Shown piece after piece: positions 20,906-30,605 of a stretch of DNA of 64,000 nucleotides. Numbering within the stretch: the first letter of the stretch is position 1; every line of letters begins with the position of its first letter. A program made the position numbers and the translations under genes. The notes under the pieces are model-generated. The model searched no databases and was not told the origin of the DNA. It saw only the letters and a program-made list of their open reading frames with translations. Source of the DNA: Ovis canadensis (lineage: Eukaryota; Chordata; Mammalia; Artiodactyla; Bovidae); NCBI RefSeq assembly GCF_042477335.2, contig NC_091246.1, positions 251,414,501-251,478,500 on the forward strand. Direction: 5' to 3'.

Positions 20906-21615
20906 ACCCTGGCCTCTTGCTTCCCCGTGGTGGAGGATATTTCTGGGGGGATGCTTTAAGCTGTCTTGTAGTTCTTCCCCACAGTGTGCTAATCTCTCTC
21001 ACCTCCAGTCTTCATCTTTACAAGCTCTGGCCCTCTCCCTGTCCTGTTCCCACTTCCTTTCTACTAAGAACAGAGGCTCCTGATCTTAGCCCCTGGGGAG
21101 AGAGGGGAAGAGAGAGAGAGCCATGAGGGGCCTTCTGTCTGGGCCAGGTCAGAGGTGAGGAGGAAGACAGACTCCCCACAGGCAGCCAGAGCCGTCCTCT
21201 CCCATCCTGTCCCCTGGGGAGGACCAGAGCCGCCTGAGGTGTGCAGCTCTGCTGTGAGCGGGCAGTGATGGGTCGGTGTGTCTAACGGGCCAGGGAGGAC
21301 CAATCAAGGCGGAAAGCATTTGGCCCAGTGCGGCTCTTCCAAGCTCTCAGGAAGCCATGTGGAATTCCCAGAGAGGGATTCCATTTCTCCTGAGGTGTGG
21401 GGGTTTCCACCTAACGCTGTCCGGGCACCTTAAACTCCCCCGAGCCAGAAGTAAACCCGTTTCCTTTCTGCATCATCTCCTCCACTTGGTTTTTCCCTGC
21501 CCTTCTCTCTTGCTCCGGAAATGACTGCACCATCTAATCCTTTTGCCTGTCTGTTCATCCTTCTTTCCCCATTTCTTCAGGTAACAGCACCGCTCTCTTT
21601 GCATAATTGTTCTTG
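20906..21615. other. Non-repeat block, no gene seen
   Basis: 20960-21060 resembles decayed L2. The rest is unique-looking with no exon that I can support. Confidence 0.35.
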
Positions 21616-21627
21616 CATTTTAGTTCT

Positions 21628-21987
21628 TTTTTTTTTTTAAGATTTATTTATCTATTTATTTATCGTAACTTATTTTTGGCTGGGCTGGGTCTTTGTTGCT
21701 GTTCCATGGGCTTTCTCTGGCTGCAGAGAGAGGGGGCTACTCTTCACTGGGTGCATGGGTTTCCCCTTTCGGTGGCTTCTCTTGTGGAGCACAGCCTCTA
21801 GGCACGAGGGCTTCACTAGTTGTGGCCTTTCCCGGCTTCTAGAGCGCAGGCTCGGAAGTTGTGGAGCATGGGCTTAGTTAGTCTGCGCATGTGGAATCTT
21901 CCCAGGCCGGGGATCTAACCAGCGTCCCTTGCATTGCAAGGCAGATTCTTAACCACTAAACGCCCAGGGATACCCCCACCCTCCCCC
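21628..21987 (-). mobile_element. CHR-type SINE
   Basis: Full antisense copy with T-run and (TTTA)n tail at its start and head end cgcccagggataccc. Flanked by cattttagtt at 21616-21625 and 21988-21997. Confidence 0.88.
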
Positions 21988-21997
21988 CATTTTAGTT

Positions 21998-22419
21998 TCT
22001 GGTAGAACCAGCCCATTAGCATTCTACCTGTTCTGACTGTGGGGGGAGAATCATCCCAATCAGGCCAATCATATTTGCCCAGGCCTCAGGCCACAGCACC
22101 AAGCACAGAGAGGGGCCTGGGGCCACGCCTGGCCAATCAGAGCTCTTCCTCGGGATTCTTCTAATGGCAACTGGTAGGGAAATGTCCTTTCCTGGATGAT
22201 GATAGGGCTCTAACGATAAGAGTCCTGAGCTCTTTGCAGTTGGGTAGAGGGTGGTACCAAGACAGATGAGGGCATCCTGCAGGCACCTGAGGCCCAGGTT
22301 CCAGTGGCTTCTAAAGGCAGCTCCACTTCTGACTTCTCCTCAGCTGGTTTTCAGGGCAGGGGTGAGTGGATGGGTAATGCATTTGCCCTTTGCCCAGGTT
22401 CTTTTTCTGTCACTTGCCA
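21998..22419. other. Probable ancient repeat remnant
   Basis: 22040-22260 contains paired CCAATCA phrases (gcctggccaatcagagctct) characteristic of an old mammalian interspersed repeat that recurs at 46490-46570 and 47335-48030; family not assigned. 22260-22419 shows nothing. Confidence 0.4.
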
Positions 22420-22639
22420 TCCAAGAATCCTTGTGATCACATTGCTCCAATCAGCAACTCAAGCGTCTTCCTTGTTCAGCCCTCCCTTCTACCTCCCCAT
22501 CCAATTGAAGCCAGATTTCTTAAACTCTATCTTTCAATGAGTTCTAACCTCTGCTCACTTCTCTCCATCCCCACAGCGTCCTGGATGATTCACGACTCTC
22601 TCTGGGTCTAGGCTCACCCACTCCAGTCTCTCACTTTAC

Positions 22640-22935
22640 CCAAAGTAAATTTTTATTAAAGAAACCTTTTAATGTGTGTTGGGGCATAGCTGATTAACAG
22701 TGTTGTGATAGTTTCAGGTGGACAGTGAAGGGACTCAGCCGTACATACATGTATCCGTTCTCCTCCAAACTCTCCTCCCATCCAGGCTGCCGTATAACAC
22801 TGAGCAGCGTTTCATGTGCTACATGGTAGATCCTTGGTTATCCATTTTAAAATACAGCAGTGTGTACATGTTCATCCCAAATTCCCTAACTATCCCTTTC
22901 CCTCATCCTTCCCCCTGGCAACCGTAAGTTCGTTC
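22640..22935 (-). mobile_element. L1 3' end, antisense
   Basis: Antisense L1 3' region: ggggcatagctgattaacag, gtttcaggtggacagtgaag, gctacatggtagatccttgg, ccttccccctggcaaccgta. The same family appears at 60389-60775. Confidence 0.75.
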
Positions 22936-23034
22936 CAGCCAGAGTAATCCTTATAGCACACTAGTCTGACCTGGTTATTCCATAGCCATAAACTCTTCAC
23001 CAGCTCCCCCATAACTCCCAAGATTAAGTCTTAG

Positions 23035-23280
23035 CTCTGAAAATAAACTTTTTGTTTTGAAATAATTTTCTTCTTTACAGGAGAGTTGTAAAAAATCACA
23101 GTTTCCGTGCATTCTTTACTCATTTTCTTCCAATGTCAGCACTTCACATAACCACAGTATGTCTGTTAAATGCAAGAAATTAGCATTAGGACAATACTAT
23201 TAACTGAATTATAGACTTCCTTCAGATTTCTCCTGTTTTTCCAGTATCATCCTTTTTCTGGATACCAGGTTGCACCCAGA
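23035..23280 (+). mobile_element. L1M 3' fragment
   Basis: Sense L1M as at 755-1945: ttctttacaggagagttgta, tcacataaccacagtatgtc, tcagatttctcctgtttttc, ctttttctggataccagg. Confidence 0.7.
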
Positions 23281-23519
23281 AGTCCTAGCTTTTAAACAGG
23301 GCATAAGGAGCCTTTTGTGATCTTGGTGTCTTTTTACCTCCAAGCCTATCTCGAGCCCATCACCCCATCCCTGTCTGCTCTGGCCACCCTGAATTACCTG
23401 CAGTTCCTCCAACAGGCCAGGCCTTTGCTGTTCTGTCTGTGGAGACCCGTTTCCCTTTCTCAACCTTCAACTTATTCATCTTTTAAGCTTCCCTGCAGTC
23501 AGCTCACCTAGGAAGAATT

Positions 23520-23595
23520 TTTTTTTTAAGTATGGATCTGGTTCTTTTTCTGTTCCATTGATCTCTTTATCACTTTTCTGATTCCACACTACCTT
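23520..23595 (-). mobile_element. L1 fragment, antisense (short)
   Basis: ggttctttttctgttccatt and gatctctttatcac match the antisense of an L1 ORF2 segment. Confidence 0.45.
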
Positions 23596-23766
23596 TTAAA
23601 AATAAGTATTTATTTTTCTGGCTGTGCCGGGTCTTAGTTTCAGCATGCAGGAGCTTCCGTCTTCGCTGTGAGGCTTATGGGATCTAGTTCCCTGACCAGG
23701 GAACAAAAGGCCGGGCGCTCCGCGTTGGGCGCTCAGAGTCTTGGCCACTGGACCACCGGGGCAGTC
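23596..23766 (-). mobile_element. CHR-type SINE, partial
   Basis: Antisense: tatttatttttctggctgtg, gggatctagttccctgacc, head end ggaccaccggggcagtc. The middle of the body is missing. Confidence 0.75.
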
Positions 23767-23999
23767 TGCATCCCTGTTCTCTTTACCCCAGACAGCGATG
23801 ATCTGTCTCCCTGTCCTCCCAAGTGGGGTGAAGAGCCTTGGGGCCAGTGCCCTGCTTTACTTTTCTCTGCGAGAGCTCAATGAGTGCTTACAAAATGGAT
23901 GAAGTTGGGAGAAAGTCAATATCCACACAAGTGTCAGCAATAGCTCAGAGAGCGTCTGGCCAGGGGAGGCTTCTTGACTTGACTCTTGCAAAATGAGCT

Positions 24000-24215
24000 A
24001 GTAAACTAACATTTACTGAGCACAGACTATGTGCCAGGCACTGTTCTAAGCACTTTGTACGTACTAGTTGGATTCTCACAAAAACCCTATGAGATGTGTC
24101 TCACTTTCCCTGTCTGACAGATGAAGGGATGAAGCTGAAGCAACTCACCAGGAAGTGCAGTTATCGGAGGTAGAACTGGGGTATGCCCTGAACCGCTGCT
24201 TCTCTGCTAGACTTT
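24000..24215 (-). mobile_element. MIR SINE, antisense
   Basis: Well-preserved: actatgtgccaggcactgtt, tcacaaaaaccctatgagat, gacagatgaagggatgaagc, gaggtagaactggggtatgc. Confidence 0.82.
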
Positions 24216-24307
24216 GGTGTGTGTGTATGGCCTATGGAGGGGAGTAGGAGGCAGAATTCCAGGCCTGGGCAACTGGTAAATCAAAAGCATTTTGGAAGGT
24301 AAGCATT

Positions 24308-24518
24308 GGCTCCCCAAGTGGTGCTAGTGGTAAAGAACCCACTTGCCATTTCAGGAGATGTAAGAGACAAGGGTTCTGTGCCTGGGTTGGGAAGATCCCC
24401 TGGAGGAGGGCATGGCAACCCCCATCAGTACTCTTGCCTGGAGAATCCCATGGACAGAGGAGCCTGGAGGGCTATGATCTGTAGGATTGCAAAGAGTCAC
24501 TGAAACGACTTAGCACCC
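24308..24518 (+). mobile_element. Bov-tA SINE
   Basis: Sense copy: ggctccccaagtggtgctag to gcaaagagtcactgaaacga; several substitutions in the terminal region suggest an older copy. Confidence 0.88.
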
Positions 24519-24974
24519 ATGGGTGACCCAGGTTCTTGAAAAGTTTCCGTTGTGGGGGGATGTGTTGTTAGTTACCCTGGAGAGTGACAGATGGGGGGAC
24601 AGCTGATTGGAGATCAGCTGGACCTGGAGGAGGAGTGACTACATCCTGGAAAGAGAGGCCACGGATGATGGTCTCTGGAGTGTGAGCTGGCCAGAAGCTA
24701 ATTAATTAGAAGGCTCTGAGAACTGGGAGCAACCCAAAAGGAGAATGTCTCGAGGAAGGAAGAACTTGCAGGCCCAGAGAAAGCAGCGCCATCTGGACCA
24801 GGCTGGGCATGGAGTCAGCAAGAGCCTGGTAAAGTGAGGTCCTCTAATGACATTCCGGGGTTCAGCTGTGCACCTGCGAATCTCCACCGTGTTTATCACT
24901 TGCAGCCTGGAATTTCCTCTGGTTGAGCTGTGTAGCTTTGTACTCTAAATGGAGGTGTACCGCCTCACATGAGT
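24519..24974. other. Non-repeat block, no gene seen
   Basis: No exon or repeat recognised. Confidence 0.4.
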
Positions 24975-25345
24975 AATAGCTACTATTTGTGCAGTGTTTG
25001 TGAAATAGGCCTTTTATACTCTGCTGTTTTCTTCTTCCTCTTCAAAAATATTTATTTTGGGGGGCTGCATAAGGTCTTATTTGTGGCGCGTTGGCTTAGT
25101 TGCTCCACAGCAAATGGGATCTTATTTCCCCACCCGGGGACTGAACCCATATCTCCTGCATTGCAAGGCAGATTCTTAACCACTGGACCACCAGGGAAGC
25201 CCCAACTCTGTTGTTTTCAGTTTGTCCTTCCAATGCACAGACAAGGTGGGCATCATTTCCATGTCCTGGTTACAGATTAAGAAGCGGAGACTTAGAAGGA
25301 ACAGGACTCGCCTGAGGTTGGACAACTAGAAAGGGACGCAGTAAA
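24975..25345 (-). mobile_element. MIR, antisense, split by CHR SINE
   Basis: Antisense MIR pieces on both sides of 25032-25204: ctactatttgtgcagtgttt, then caatgcacagacaaggtggg and aagcggagacttagaaggaa. Confidence 0.6.
25032..25204 (-). mobile_element. CHR-type SINE, 5'/body-deleted
   Basis: Antisense with head end ccaccagggaagcccc. A 14-bp target duplication, actctg(c/t)tgttttc, at 25018-25031 and 25205-25218 proves the borders. Confidence 0.9.
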
Positions 25346-25439
25346 TATTCAGTGAATGAATGAATATGTAAGAACCGGACTGTTTGAGTCTGGTTTCTAT
25401 TCCTTTTCTATCACCTTTGAGAAAAGGTATTTTGTGTCT

Positions 25440-25495
25440 AAAGCGCCTGGCACACGACGGGGGTTCAGTAAAGTGTGGAATGAATGAATGAAAGT
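25440..25495 (+). mobile_element. L2 terminal fragment with (GAAT)n
   Basis: cgcctggcacacgacggggg, ttcagtaaagtgtggaatg and the tetranucleotide end (gaat)n typical of L2. A similar GAAT run lies at 25354-25367. Confidence 0.6.
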
Positions 25496-25559
25496 GGTAT
25501 CAGCAAAAATAGGAGAAAAAGACCCTAATAACATAAAAATCTACCATAGGTTTGTAACG

Positions 25560-25710
25560 GGAACAGTGCTCATAGTACATCATTCAATCGTCACCGCAAC
25601 TTAGATGCCAAGAGGATCACTCACTCTGTTTCACGGGGAACGGAAGGAGACTCAAGGAGTTAAGCAACTTGAGGAATCCCACAGCCAATGAATTGTATAG
25701 ACAGAACCAG
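25560..25710 (-). mobile_element. MIR fragment, antisense
   Basis: agtacatcattcaatcgtca, ctcaaggagttaagcaactt, gaggaatcccacagccaatg. Confidence 0.6.
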
Positions 25711-25751
25711 AGCCCAGGGCCCACAGGGAATATTTGTGCCATTAGAGGGTC

Positions 25752-25950
25752 ACCTGCACATACAGACACACAGACACACACTAAGACACATATACACACA
25801 TACTCACGCATGCCTACAGACACACCTGGACACACGCAGACAGACACAGATTTGCACATAGAAATACAGACACACAAAGAGAAAGACTCACGGAGACACA
25901 CGCAGAGGCGAGCACCTCGACACACACGCACGCACAGACACTCACAGGTT
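25752..25950. repeat. Degenerate (CA)n-rich tract
   Basis: About 200 bp of ACACAGAC/ACACACGC words without a fixed period. It gives spurious Cys/Val-rich or Thr/His-rich open frames on each strand, which I discard. Confidence 0.8.
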
Positions 25951-26394
25951 GTAGTCTCGGCAGAAGATTCCTTAATGCCTTGGCTACTGGTTCCACTTAA
26001 GTAAATCCTGGGGAACCTTCTTTTTGCTGTTCCCTGGCTGGTTCCATATTTAATCTCTTCAAAGAATACAAAGAACCAAGCTTCCTGGAGAGGAAGAACC
26101 TCCCTTCCCTCACTCACTTCTGGCTCTTCTGAGAGGAGAATGGAGAATTCAAGGTGCTGGAGGAAGACAAGGCGGTGAAATCCCAGGGAGTCGGGAGGCT
26201 GTTTCCACGGGAGTCAGCGGCTCTGCATCGCCTCTAATTCTTTCTAAAAAGGGCCATGGTGATGCTCTAGCTGGCTGGGCTGTGGGCTTCCCATCCTCAG
26301 GGGCAGACGGCCCCCTTTGCTGTGGAATGCAGCCATCTTCCAGCCTCCGCTGGCACTGCAGGAAGACTCCCATGCCCCGTGGAAGCAGAGAGAA
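25951..26394. other. Non-repeat block, no gene seen
   Basis: No recognisable exon or repeat. Confidence 0.4.
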
Positions 26395-26670
26395 CCCTGG
26401 GTTTGGAGTCACATCCGGTTTCAAGTCAAGCTCAACCCCTTTCTGACTGAGCATTGTCGTTGTTCAGCCCTAAGTTGTGCCCTATCCTCTGCGGCCCGTG
26501 GAATGCAGCATGCGCAAGCTTTCTGACTGTGTAATCTAGGACAGCTCACTTGGAGCCTCAATTTTCCCACCTGTGAAAGGGAGCAGCAGCACCCCTCTCA
26601 TGGGTTACTGGGAGGATTAGCCAAGGTCATTGCTATGAAATGCCCAGGACTCAGTCTAGCACAGAACAGA
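26395..26670 (+). mobile_element. MIR SINE, split by a 69-bp insert
   Basis: Sense MIR: ggtttggagtcacatccggt before, then gtaatctaggacagctcact, gcctcaattttcccacctgt and atgctcccttt after the insert at 26450-26518. Confidence 0.75.
26450..26518 (-). mobile_element. 69-bp BovB-type tail insertion
   Basis: Antisense BovB terminal text, diverged: gttcagccctaagttgtgcc, cgtggaatgcagcatgc. Perfect 11-bp target duplications, ctttctgactg, lie at 26439-26449 and 26519-26529, so this is a complete insertion event and not a deletion remnant. Confidence 0.8.
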
Positions 26671-26678
26671 TGCTCCCT

Positions 26679-26832
26679 TTGCCTTCTCCTCACTTTTCTT
26701 CCCCTTTCGGTGTAGCTGTTTCCTTGACAGTCACTCTGGGGACGTGGTCATTTCCCCGGCTCCTGGTCGAGGCCGTGGCACGCAGTACATGATCAGCAGA
26801 TACGTGTTGAATGAATCTTTCCAAAATCCAGA
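26679..26832 (+). repeat. Long direct repeat flanking BovB, left copy
   Basis: About 154 bp ending ttgaatgaatctttcc then aaaatccaga. It matches 30456-30605 with roughly 8 substitutions and two short gaps by hand alignment. It abuts the BovB 5' end. Confidence 0.9.
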
Positions 26833-26850
26833 GATAGACCATTCAGAAGC

Positions 26851-27190
26851 GTGGCCGAGAGGAGCTATCCCTCACCCAAGGTCAGGGGCGGCGACCGAGA
26901 GTGCCAGGTTGCGTCGGCACAGAAGCGGCCGAGAGGAGCTACCCCACGTCTGAGGTCAGGGGCGGTGGCTGAGATGAGCTACTGCACGCCCGAGGTCAGG
27001 GGAGGTGGCCGAGAGGAGTAACCCCACATCCAAGGAGCGGCAGCTGCGCGGGCAAAGGAGGGCTGAGAGGAGCTACTCCACGTTCAAGGTCAGGAGGGGC
27101 GGCGGTGAGGAGATACCCCTTGTCCAAGGTAAGGAGCAGCGGCTGCGCCTTGCTGGAGCAGCCGTGAAGAGATACCCCACGTCCAAGGTA
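26851..27190 (+). repeat. BovB 5' tandem GAGGAGCTACCCCAC units
   Basis: Roughly seven degenerate units of about 40-55 bp, each with gccgagaggagctacccca followed by aaggtcagggg. The last two carry AAGGTAAG (27126-27133, 27185-27192), matching the 5' splice-site consensus. The region probably holds the element's own promoter; that is inference. Confidence 0.75.
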
Positions 27191-28227
27191 AGAGAAACCC
27201 AAGTAAGACGGTAGGTGTTGCAAGAGGGCATCAGAGGGCAGACACACTGAAACCATAATCACAGAAAACCAGTCAATCTAATCACACTAGGACCACAGCC
27301 TTGTCTAACTCAATGAAACTAAGCCATGCCCTGCGGGGCCACACAAGAGAGGTGGGTCATGGTGGAGAGGCCTGACAGAATGTGGTTCACTGGAGAAGGG
27401 AATGGCAAACCACTTCAGTATTCCTGCCTTGAGAACCCCGTGAACAGTATGAAAAGGCAAAATGATAGGACACTGAAAGAGGAATTCCCCAGGTTGGTAG
27501 GTGCCCAATATGCTACTGGAGATCAGTGGAGAAATAACTCCAGACAGAATGAAGGGATGGAGCCAAAGCAAAAACAATACCCAGTTGTGGAAGTGACTGG
27601 TGATAGAAGCAAGGTCCGATGCTGTAAAGAGCAATATTGCACAGGAACCTGGAATGTTAGGCCCATGAATCAAGGCAAATTGGAAGTGGTCAAACGAGAT
27701 GGCAAGAGTGAATGTCGACATTCTAGGAATCAGCGAACTAAAATAGACTGGAATGGGTGAATTTAACTCAGATGACCATTATATCTACTACTGCGGGCAG
27801 GAATCCCTCAGAAGAAGTCGAGTAGCCATCATGGTCAACCAAAGAGTCTGAAATGCAGTAGTCGGATGCAATCTCAAAAGTGACAGAATGATCTCTGTTC
27901 ATTTCTAAGGCAAACCATTCAATATCACAGTAATCCAAGTCCGTGCCCCAACCAGTAACGCTGAAGAAGCTGAAGTTGAATGGTTCAATGAAGACCTACA
28001 AGACCTTTTAGAACTAAAACCCAAGAAAGATGTCCTTTTCATTATAGGGGACTGGAATGCAAAAGTAGGAAGTCAAGAATAACCTGGAGTAACAGGCAAA
28101 TTTAGCCTTGGAATACAGGATGAAGCAGGGCAAAGACTAATAGAATTTTGCCAAGAGAATGCACTGGTCATAGCAAACACCCTCTTCCAACAACACAAGA
28201 GAAGACTCTACACGTGGCCATCACCAG

Positions 28228-29385
28228 ATGGTCAACACCGAAATCAGATTGATTATATTCTTTGCAGCCAAAGATGGAAAAGCGCTATACAGTCAGCAAA
28301 AAACAAGACCAGGAGCTGACTGTGGCTCAGATCATGAACTCCTTATTGCCAAATTCAGACTTAAATTGAAGAAGGTGGGGAAAACCGCTAGACCATACAG
28401 GTATGACCTAAATCAAATCCCTTGTGATTATACAGTGGAAGTAAGAAATAGATTTAAAGGACTAGATCTGATAGACAGAGTGCCTGATGAACTATGGGCA
28501 GAGGTTCGTGACATTGTCCAGGAAACAGGGATCAAGACCATCCCCATGGAAAAGAAATGCAAAAAAGCAAAATGGCTGTCTGAGGAGGCCTTACAAATAG
28601 CTGTGAAAAGAAGAGAAGCGAAAAGCAAAGGAGAAAAGGAAAGATATAAGCATCTGAATGCAGAGTTCCAAAGAATAGCAAGGAGAGATAAGAAAGCCTT
28701 CCTCAGCAATCAATGCAAAGAAATAGAGGAAAAGAACAGAATGGGAAAGACTAGAGATCTCTTCAAGAAAATTAGAGATACCAAGGGAACAGTTCATGCA
28801 AAGAGGGGCTCAAGAAAGGACAGAAATGGTCTGGACCTAACAGAAGCAGAAGATATTAAGAAGAGGTGGCAAGAATACACAGAACTGTACAAAAAAGATC
28901 TTCATGACCCAGATAATCACGATGGTGTGATCACTCACCTAGAGCCAGACATCCTGGAATGTGAAGTCAAGTGGGCCTTAGAAAGCATCACTACGAACAA
29001 AGCCAGTGGAGATGATGGCATTCCAGTGGAGCTATTTCAAATCCTAAAAGATGATGCTGTGAAAGTGCTGCACTCAATATGCCAGCAAATGTGGAAAACT
29101 CAGCAGTGGCCACAGGACTGGAAAAGGTCAGTTTTCATTGTAATCCCAAAGAAAGGCAATGCCAAAGACTGCTCAAACTACCGCACAATTGCACTCATCT
29201 CACACGCTAGTAAAGTAATGCTCAAAATTCTCCAAGCCAGACTTCAGCAATACGTGAACCGTGAACTCCCTGATGTTCAAGCTGGTTTTAGAAAAGGCAG
29301 AGGAACCAGAGATCAAATTGCCAACATCCGCTGGATCATCGAAAAAGCAAGAGTTCCAGAAAAACATCTATTTCTGCTTTATTGA
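28228..29385 (+). pseudogene. BovB endonuclease/RT ORF, 5' part (broken)
   Basis: 385-codon open stretch. The first codons are out of the true frame; from about residue 30 it reads GADCGSDHELLIAKF (SDH is the end of the endonuclease fold). RT blocks follow: KRSVFIVIPKKGNAKDCSNY, IALISHASKVMLKILQARL and [14 protein letters not shown]. It ends at a 2-bp deletion near 29354, just before the motif A block. The start codon is arbitrary; the true protein began further upstream. Not functional. Confidence 0.85.
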
Positions 29386-30443
29386 CTATGCCAAAGCCTT
29401 TGACTGTGTGGACTGCAATAATTCTGAAAGAGATGGGAATACCAGACCACGTGACCTGCCTCTTGAGAAATCTGTATGCAGGTCAGGAAGCAACAGTTAG
29501 AACTGGACATGGAACAACAGACTGGTTCCAAATAGGAAAAGGAGTACATCAAGGCTGTATATTGTCACCCTGCTTATTTAACTTATATGCAGAGTACATC
29601 ATGAGAAACGCTGGGCTGGAAGAAACACAAGCTGGAATCAAGATTGCCGGGAGAAATATCAATCACCTCAGATATGCAGATGACACCACCCTTATGGCAG
29701 AAAGTGAAGAGGAACTAATAAGCCTCTTGATGAAAGTGAAAGAGGAGAGTAAAAAAGTTGGCTTAAAGCTCAGCATTCAGAAAACGAAGATCATGGCATC
29801 TGGTCCCATCACTTTATGGGAAATAGATGGTGAAACAGTGGAAACAGTGGCTGACTTTATATTTTGGGGCTCCAAAATCACTACACATGGTGATTGCAGC
29901 CATGAAATTAAAAGACGCTTATTCCTTGGAAGAAAAGTTATGACCAACCTAGATAGCATATTGAAAAGCAGAGATATTCCTTTGCCAACAAAGGTCCATC
30001 TAGTCAAGGCTATAGTTTCTCCAGTTGTCATGTATGGATGTGAGAGTTGGACTGTGAAGAAAGCTGAGTGCCGAAGAATTGATGCTTTTGAACTGTGGTG
30101 TTGGAGAAGACTCCTGAGAGTCCCTTGGACTGCAAGGAGATCCAACCAGTCCATTCTAAAGGAGATCAGTCCTGAGTGTTCTTTGGAAGGACTGATGCTG
30201 AAGCTTAAACTGCAGTACTTTGGCCACCTCATGCAAAGAGTTGACTCGTTGGAAAAGACCCTGATGCTGGGAAGGATTGGGGGCAGGAGCAGAAGGGGCC
30301 AACAGAGGATGAGATGGCTGGATGGCATCACCGACTCAATGGACGTGAGTTTGAGTGAACTCCGGGAGTTGGTGATGGACAGGGAGGCCTGGCGTGCTGC
30401 GATTCATGGGGTCACAAAGAGTTGGACACGACTGAGCAACTGA
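29382..30443 (+). pseudogene. BovB RT ORF, 3' part (broken)
   Basis: 353-codon continuation in another frame. Visible: [20 protein letters not shown] (RT motif B; copy 2 has GVRQG, so R is replaced by H here), LRYADDTT with the catalytic YADD at 29672-29683, and a C-terminal segment with [20 protein letters not shown] and [11 protein letters not shown], typical of BovB. It ends with a natural stop (TRLSN) at 30443. Separated from the 5' part by a small net frameshifting deletion of about 13 bases compared with copy 2. Confidence 0.87.
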
Positions 30444-30455
30444 ACTGAACTGAAC

Positions 30456-30605
30456 TTGCCTTCTCTCTTTTCTTCCCCTTTAGGTGTAGCTGTTTCCTTG
30501 ACAGTCACTCTGGGGACGTGGTCGTTTCTCTGGCTCCTGGTCAAGGCCCTGGCACGAAGTACATGATCAGCAGATACATGTTGAATGAATCTTTCCAAAT
30601 CCAGA
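30456..30605 (+). repeat. Long direct repeat flanking BovB, right copy
   Basis: Counterpart of 26679-26832; begins immediately after the BovB terminal ctgaactgaact. Confidence 0.9.

Larger units (their letters stand above)
22420..23510 (+). mobile_element. L2 LINE, split by two L1 pieces
   Basis: Sense L2 remnants: ctctgctcacttctctccat, ccagccagagtaatccttat, cccatcaccccatccctgtc, gcctttgctgttctgtctgt and ttcatcttttaagcttccct. Interrupted by L1 pieces at 22640-22935 and 23035-23280. Confidence 0.6.
26833..30455 (+). mobile_element. BovB LINE, near full length (copy 1)
   Basis: RTE-clade LINE of about 3.6 kb. In order: a GC-rich 5' region with tandem units (26851-27190), an endonuclease region (27600-28340; GDWNAKVG at 28047-28070 and SDH at 28327-28335), reverse transcriptase, a C-terminal domain and the tail ending ctgaactgaact. 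It is inactive: an endonuclease-region TGA at 27849, TAA at 27906 and 28080, an extra A in the run at 28298-28303, and small deletions around 29350-29420. BovB normally encodes an endonuclease plus reverse transcriptase that integrates itself and its tail-sharing SINEs. The flanks carry about 150-bp direct repeats, far longer than typical. Confidence 0.93.

Noticed and set aside
25617..26117. 166-codon minus-strand frame rich in Cys and Val
   Set aside because: Produced by the degenerate CA-rich tract; no cysteine spacing of a known domain.
28228..30443. BovB open frames as a functional host or element gene
   Set aside because: Frameshifts and stops separate endonuclease and RT; comparison of the two copies shows small deletions and nonsense changes. 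Kept as pseudogene remnants.
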